From: Phallusia mammillata
Taxonomy: Eukaryota > Chordata > Ascidiacea > Phlebobranchia > Ascidiidae
Length of the DNA stretch: 64,000 bases
Direction of reading: 5' to 3'
Assembly: GCA_003260075.1 (NCBI GenBank)
Contig: QLIY01000002.1
Coordinates: 96,149 to 160,148 of the forward strand
Shown here piece by piece: positions 60,596-64,000 of the stretch. The notes under the pieces were generated by a model. The model was not told the DNA's origin and did not search any database. It was given only the letters and a program-made list of their open reading frames with translations. A program made the translations under genes and the position numbers. The stretch's first letter is position 1. Each line of letters opens with the position of its first letter.

Positions 60596-62245
60596 AGTTC
60601 ACGCGGTTTACGAAATGCCCTCGCAGCCTGGGGAATGTTTGTTTTAGGCTTGTGACTTCTCTATCTTTTGCTGTAGTAACGATAAAGTTATTTAGATGCG
60701 GACGCTTGGGTAACATTTATATGACATTCCTGTGACAACTTGAACGTACGTTTTGTATTAATGCGTGTGGCAAAAAAGTAATCAAAATTATTAACCCCAA
60801 AATGGTTTTATTAATTGGACAAAAAGTTGGCACTTGTAGCAGTGCTATTAATAACGTTTTGTAAAGTTATTTACTATAGCGTACCCATGTGCACGATTTA
60901 TCTGATTAAGGACCTAAAATGTAGATTTTGTATTTAACTGGTGTCGCAAAAAAAATCAATATATATCACCAACCCAAAATTGGTTTTATTTATCCCATTT
61001 TGCGTTTAGGAAACTCATTCTATTTCGTACTGGCGGACCCCCTGTAAAAACCCTAGGACCCCTGTATAAAAGGTTGCAAGCCCCAGGTTAGAAACCAACC
61101 CTTACAACGTTTATCTCTTGTTTACAAATCAAAGGGTCGGCCACTAGAAGTTCACATTGTGCCTGCTTATAACCGGGCATCACAACCGCACTACGACATA
61201 TACTACTTACACGAATTCCTGTTTCGAGTGTAATGGCCAGTGACGACAGGCTAAGATGACAATACCAGTGACAGAATAGAGACGCAAAAAGCGGAGACCA
61301 TTTCATTTCACGTGTGATGGTTGTTTTTCAGCATTGCTTTTTATTTCAACTCAATTCCAACTTTTTTTCTTTTACTAATTCTCTTCTTTAGATTTTTAAA
61401 TAATAATTTGTGCTTGAAAATGGTACAAACATATGTATTTTTCTGATTCGCTACTATATACTATCCTATATGTAAATATCAAATCATCAGAAATGGATAT
61501 TAATCGATTAAATATGTATAATTAAGTTAAAAAAATGTTGTAAAACTCTTGATATAAAATTATGGCAGCGAAATATGGTAGCGTAAAATAAAATTATTTA
61601 CCGAGAATTTTATATCATCACAAGAGTATAAAATAATGGCAATATTAATGCACAAGTGGTACGTGCTGTTTTAACTCTACTGGAACGCTAATAGTAAGTG
61701 ACATTAATCCTTAAGAGTAAATTGACCTTCAATTAAAAACTCTAATGTCAAAAAAACTACGCTATGTTTCGTCTGTATGTGTTGTAGCGTGGGTATTGGT
61801 CAATTTTCCCAGAAATACTTTCGTACGGCGGTATTTGATCCAAGTGATAACCTTTACGACACTTTATACTGTTAGAAGACCAACCCGCACCGAAAGAACT
61901 TGGAAATAACGCAACATACAATAAATGAGTCACTTATAAAGGGCAGTATGAGTTTAGAAAAACCTGAAGTATATACAAACTAAAAATAAGGGGGGAATTT
62001 TATCCACTAAACTTTAGGGTGGTTAAATATAACGAAGACAAACTGTAAATTATATTTTTTAATTCTATTTATATAGGAAACTTATGATGCAGACAAACGA
62101 CATTTTGGGATTTTTTACCGGTAGAACTTAATCATTTTGTTTGTCCTAAGATTTTTAACGCCCGTTTACTTCTTTAAAGTCGAAAAAAGAAAATTGTGTA
62201 ACCTGACGAAACAAAAATACGTTTTCATTTCGCCCTTTATCCACA

Positions 62246-62454
62246 GACAGGTCGGCACCGGGCTTCGACAATCGTCAGGCAAAGCTAAGTGCATTTTACA
62301 CAGTAGTGACTCGGCTTCCGAACTGCGGCCTAATCCTGGATGTCAGCTAAGTGGCTCCTGCCATAGGCACCGCCCCCCTGGTCGTATAGTCTGTGGCCAA
62401 AGCATTGGATTATGTGAGATGGCCCGCGAGGACATGAAGGCCAACGCGGAGTGA
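62246..62454 (+). CDS. Candidate terminal exon, unrecognised
   Basis: TTTATCCACAG is followed by a GC-rich frame open to TGA, ending LCEMAREDMKANAE. No homology is recognised and no upstream exon was seen. Confidence 0.2.
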
Positions 62455-62552
62455 ATACCAACGGAAGTCGATTTAAGGATCGCTACTTATATGGGATTGC
62501 GTTTTGGATAACGATTTGGTTTATGCACATGGCGTAAATGCTTTTTTGGTCC

Positions 62553-62699
62553 TTTGCGAGGTCGTATTTTAACCATGCAAATAGCATTGCAGTTGTCCTA
62601 AAAATATAAAAAAATCCTAAGGGGGGGGGGATTTGCGAGGTCGTATTTTAGCCATGCAAATAGCATTGCAGTTGTCCTAAAAATATAAAAAAATCCTAA
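62553..62699. repeat. Allelic duplicate around a 10-G artificial gap (62621-62630)
   Basis: Copies of 68 bp differ at one base (TTTTAACC versus TTTTAGCC). Confidence 0.9.
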
Positions 62700-64000
62700 T
62701 TTAGCAATAAATTAATCAAATAACTTGAACAGGATTGGTTGTTTTAAGGATTGCAATGAAATGTTGTCAAAGTATGCAAATTCTCTGCTAAATATTAAGT
62801 ATATTTGCTACACAGTCATAAAAATCTGTTTTTTAAGTAAACGTTTTTTTTGATCAACAGAATTTTTAGCTCTTCCGGCAGTTCTTTTATTGTAATATGC
62901 CAACGTTTTTTTTGATTTTATTAGTTTCACCGACAAAGTATTGTAGTTGTAAGTGATTGGTCTAAATCTAAATCGTTCTAAATTGACTCATATGGTATCA
63001 AATCGCATTTATGGAGTAAACGCTTTCTGCCAAGTTATGAAAATGCAACTGAATTCCACTCAGCAAAACACAATGTTTTACGGCTAATTTGCATGAACCG
63101 GCAGTCCGGGCAAAGAGGTAAAACAGAGTCAAAAACAACCAGGCTAGGCACAAAAAACAAGCTGATGACAATCACGTACTCTACCAACCCAGCACTGCAA
63201 ACAAAGACTCACTTAAACCGCAATAATCCTGAAAAACATCCAAAATCGGAAATTTGAAACAACGGTGAGTCGACAAACATAAGCATGACTCAGCGCGATG
63301 ACAAAACCTTTCACATTCTTGTAACAAGACGCGTTGTTTTTTTTCCGGCGTCGTAGTTAAAGCAGAGACGACCTTTTCATGCTTGTGACGTCATTGAAGG
63401 GGTGTTGATCTCCCGCGTGACGTCAAAGCGAGTCCGGATGCTTTGGGAGGGCGGAGGCTCTATGACGTGCGAGGCGTGATGATTTGGGGGGGGCGAAAAT
63501 GTGCCCCAAGGATAAACAAACAAACGGGGGGCTTATGATGGCAGATATCCGTGAAATGTTGTTTAGATGAGCATGAAACCGCCGGCCGCCGCTTGCCGGA
63601 TGAATTTGTGATTGTTGTGTTTATGGTTGGAGGGGGTAATTTTAAGGCTTTTCCGTCAATTGGGTAGGATATATGATAACATAAACATAATTTGTTCGGT
63701 GACGTTTATAATTTATGATGTCATTATTTATTCTTCAGCGATGCCTTTTCTGGATAAATGACTATTCTTGTCTAATTCGACAGAATTCATGTTTTTTCAC
63801 TTAAACTTTTCTTTTTGCTTTAATTTTCCGCGCAACTGTACATTTTGTCAGCGTAGTTTAGTACTTTTAAAAACGCTTTTGAAGCAGAAAATCTGCATAG
63901 GAAATTAACTGTAATCTAGTTACAGAAGTACGTACAAAATCAATTTGCAGCAAAAGCAGTTTAAAAAATAGCCAAAAATTACAAAAATCACCGACATACA
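62700..64000. other. Unassigned; CpG-rich right part with paired CREs
   Basis: AT-rich to about 63330, then CpG-rich with two CRE palindromes, a native run of 8 G at 63486-63493 and no recognised exon. Confidence 0.35.
63386..63425. promoter_or_regulatory. Paired CRE palindromes in CpG-rich sequence
   Basis: TGACGTCA occurs at 63386-63393 and 63418-63425. GC-rich sequence and a FoxA-like ATAAACAAACAAAC follow within 110 bp. This may be a promoter or enhancer upstream of a gene outside the window. Confidence 0.35.

Larger units (their letters stand above)
58149..62552. other. Unassigned; presumed intron or intergenic sequence
   Basis: CRE palindromes are at 58350 and 59543. I looked on the minus strand for further AAA+ exons (Walker B, second region of homology, arginine-finger type motifs) and found none. 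Confidence 0.35.

Noticed and set aside
61020-61090. Possible hAT right end (GGTTGCAAGCCCC)
   Set aside because: No CTG end, no target duplication and no matching left end were seen.
8031-62699. The A-gap-A' pairs as a CRISPR-like or novel poly-C spacer array
   Set aside because: Each pair has its own sequence, the copies differ like alleles, and the constant 10-base spacer matches a minimum scaffold gap; an assembly cause is simpler.
63486-63493. Run of 8 G as an artificial gap
   Set aside because: Too short and without duplicated flanks.

Overview
This window is non-coding-rich animal (metazoan) DNA. The evidence is one spliced, clearly recognisable eukaryotic exon, several short hAT-superfamily DNA transposons with 8-bp target duplications, tRNA-related repeat remnants, minisatellites, and no prokaryotic gene organisation. 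The species cannot be named from the sequence. Near-identical paired segments that differ by roughly 1-5% plus small indels point to a highly heterozygous diploid, such as an ascidian or another broadcast-spawning marine invertebrate. That is an inference.

Gene content is sparse. The one confident coding feature is the last exon of an AFG2A (SPATA5)-like AAA+ ATPase on the minus strand (57177-57353), with its splice acceptor and a polyadenylation signal overlapping the stop codon. No other exon of that gene was recognised up to 64000. A few exon-like stretches (3317-3454, 25554-25687, 36347-36552, 60423-60595, 62246-62454) have open frames and/or splice-site-like borders but no recognisable homology. 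Most other open frames are short and many lack an ATG.

The dominant structure is assembly-made. Seventeen homopolymer runs of exactly 10 C or G, three more of 11 and two of 12 (10 plus one or two native bases), and five long runs (40, 50, 69, 80, 81) behave as gap placeholders written as a base instead of N. Nearly all short runs, and both single n positions, sit between two near-identical copies of the same 36-280 bp sequence, as expected for unmerged allelic contig ends. The runs are C up to 34673 and G from 41808 on, so two scaffolds of opposite orientation are probably joined in between. The largest case is 49225-52105, where a 1.3-kb segment is present twice with fragments of a further variant between the copies.

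Layout: 1-5.1 kb, CpG-rich stretches with one long gap; 6.5-9.2 kb, a cluster of small allelic contigs; 12.6-16.5 kb, a tandem duplication and nested hAT elements; 20-25 kb, a tandem duplication, a GA microsatellite and a cluster of CRE (TGACGTCA) palindromes; 30.9-34.8 kb, allelic overlaps and a second copy of the repeat carrying the hAT insertion at 13.8 kb; 39.6-40.1 kb, a complete 495-bp hAT element; 41.6-43.0 kb, a long inverted repeat; 49.0-52.1 kb, a perfect 34-bp hairpin and the 1.3-kb duplication; 55-58 kb, minisatellites and the AFG2A exon; 58-64 kb, mostly unassigned sequence with paired CRE palindromes near the end.
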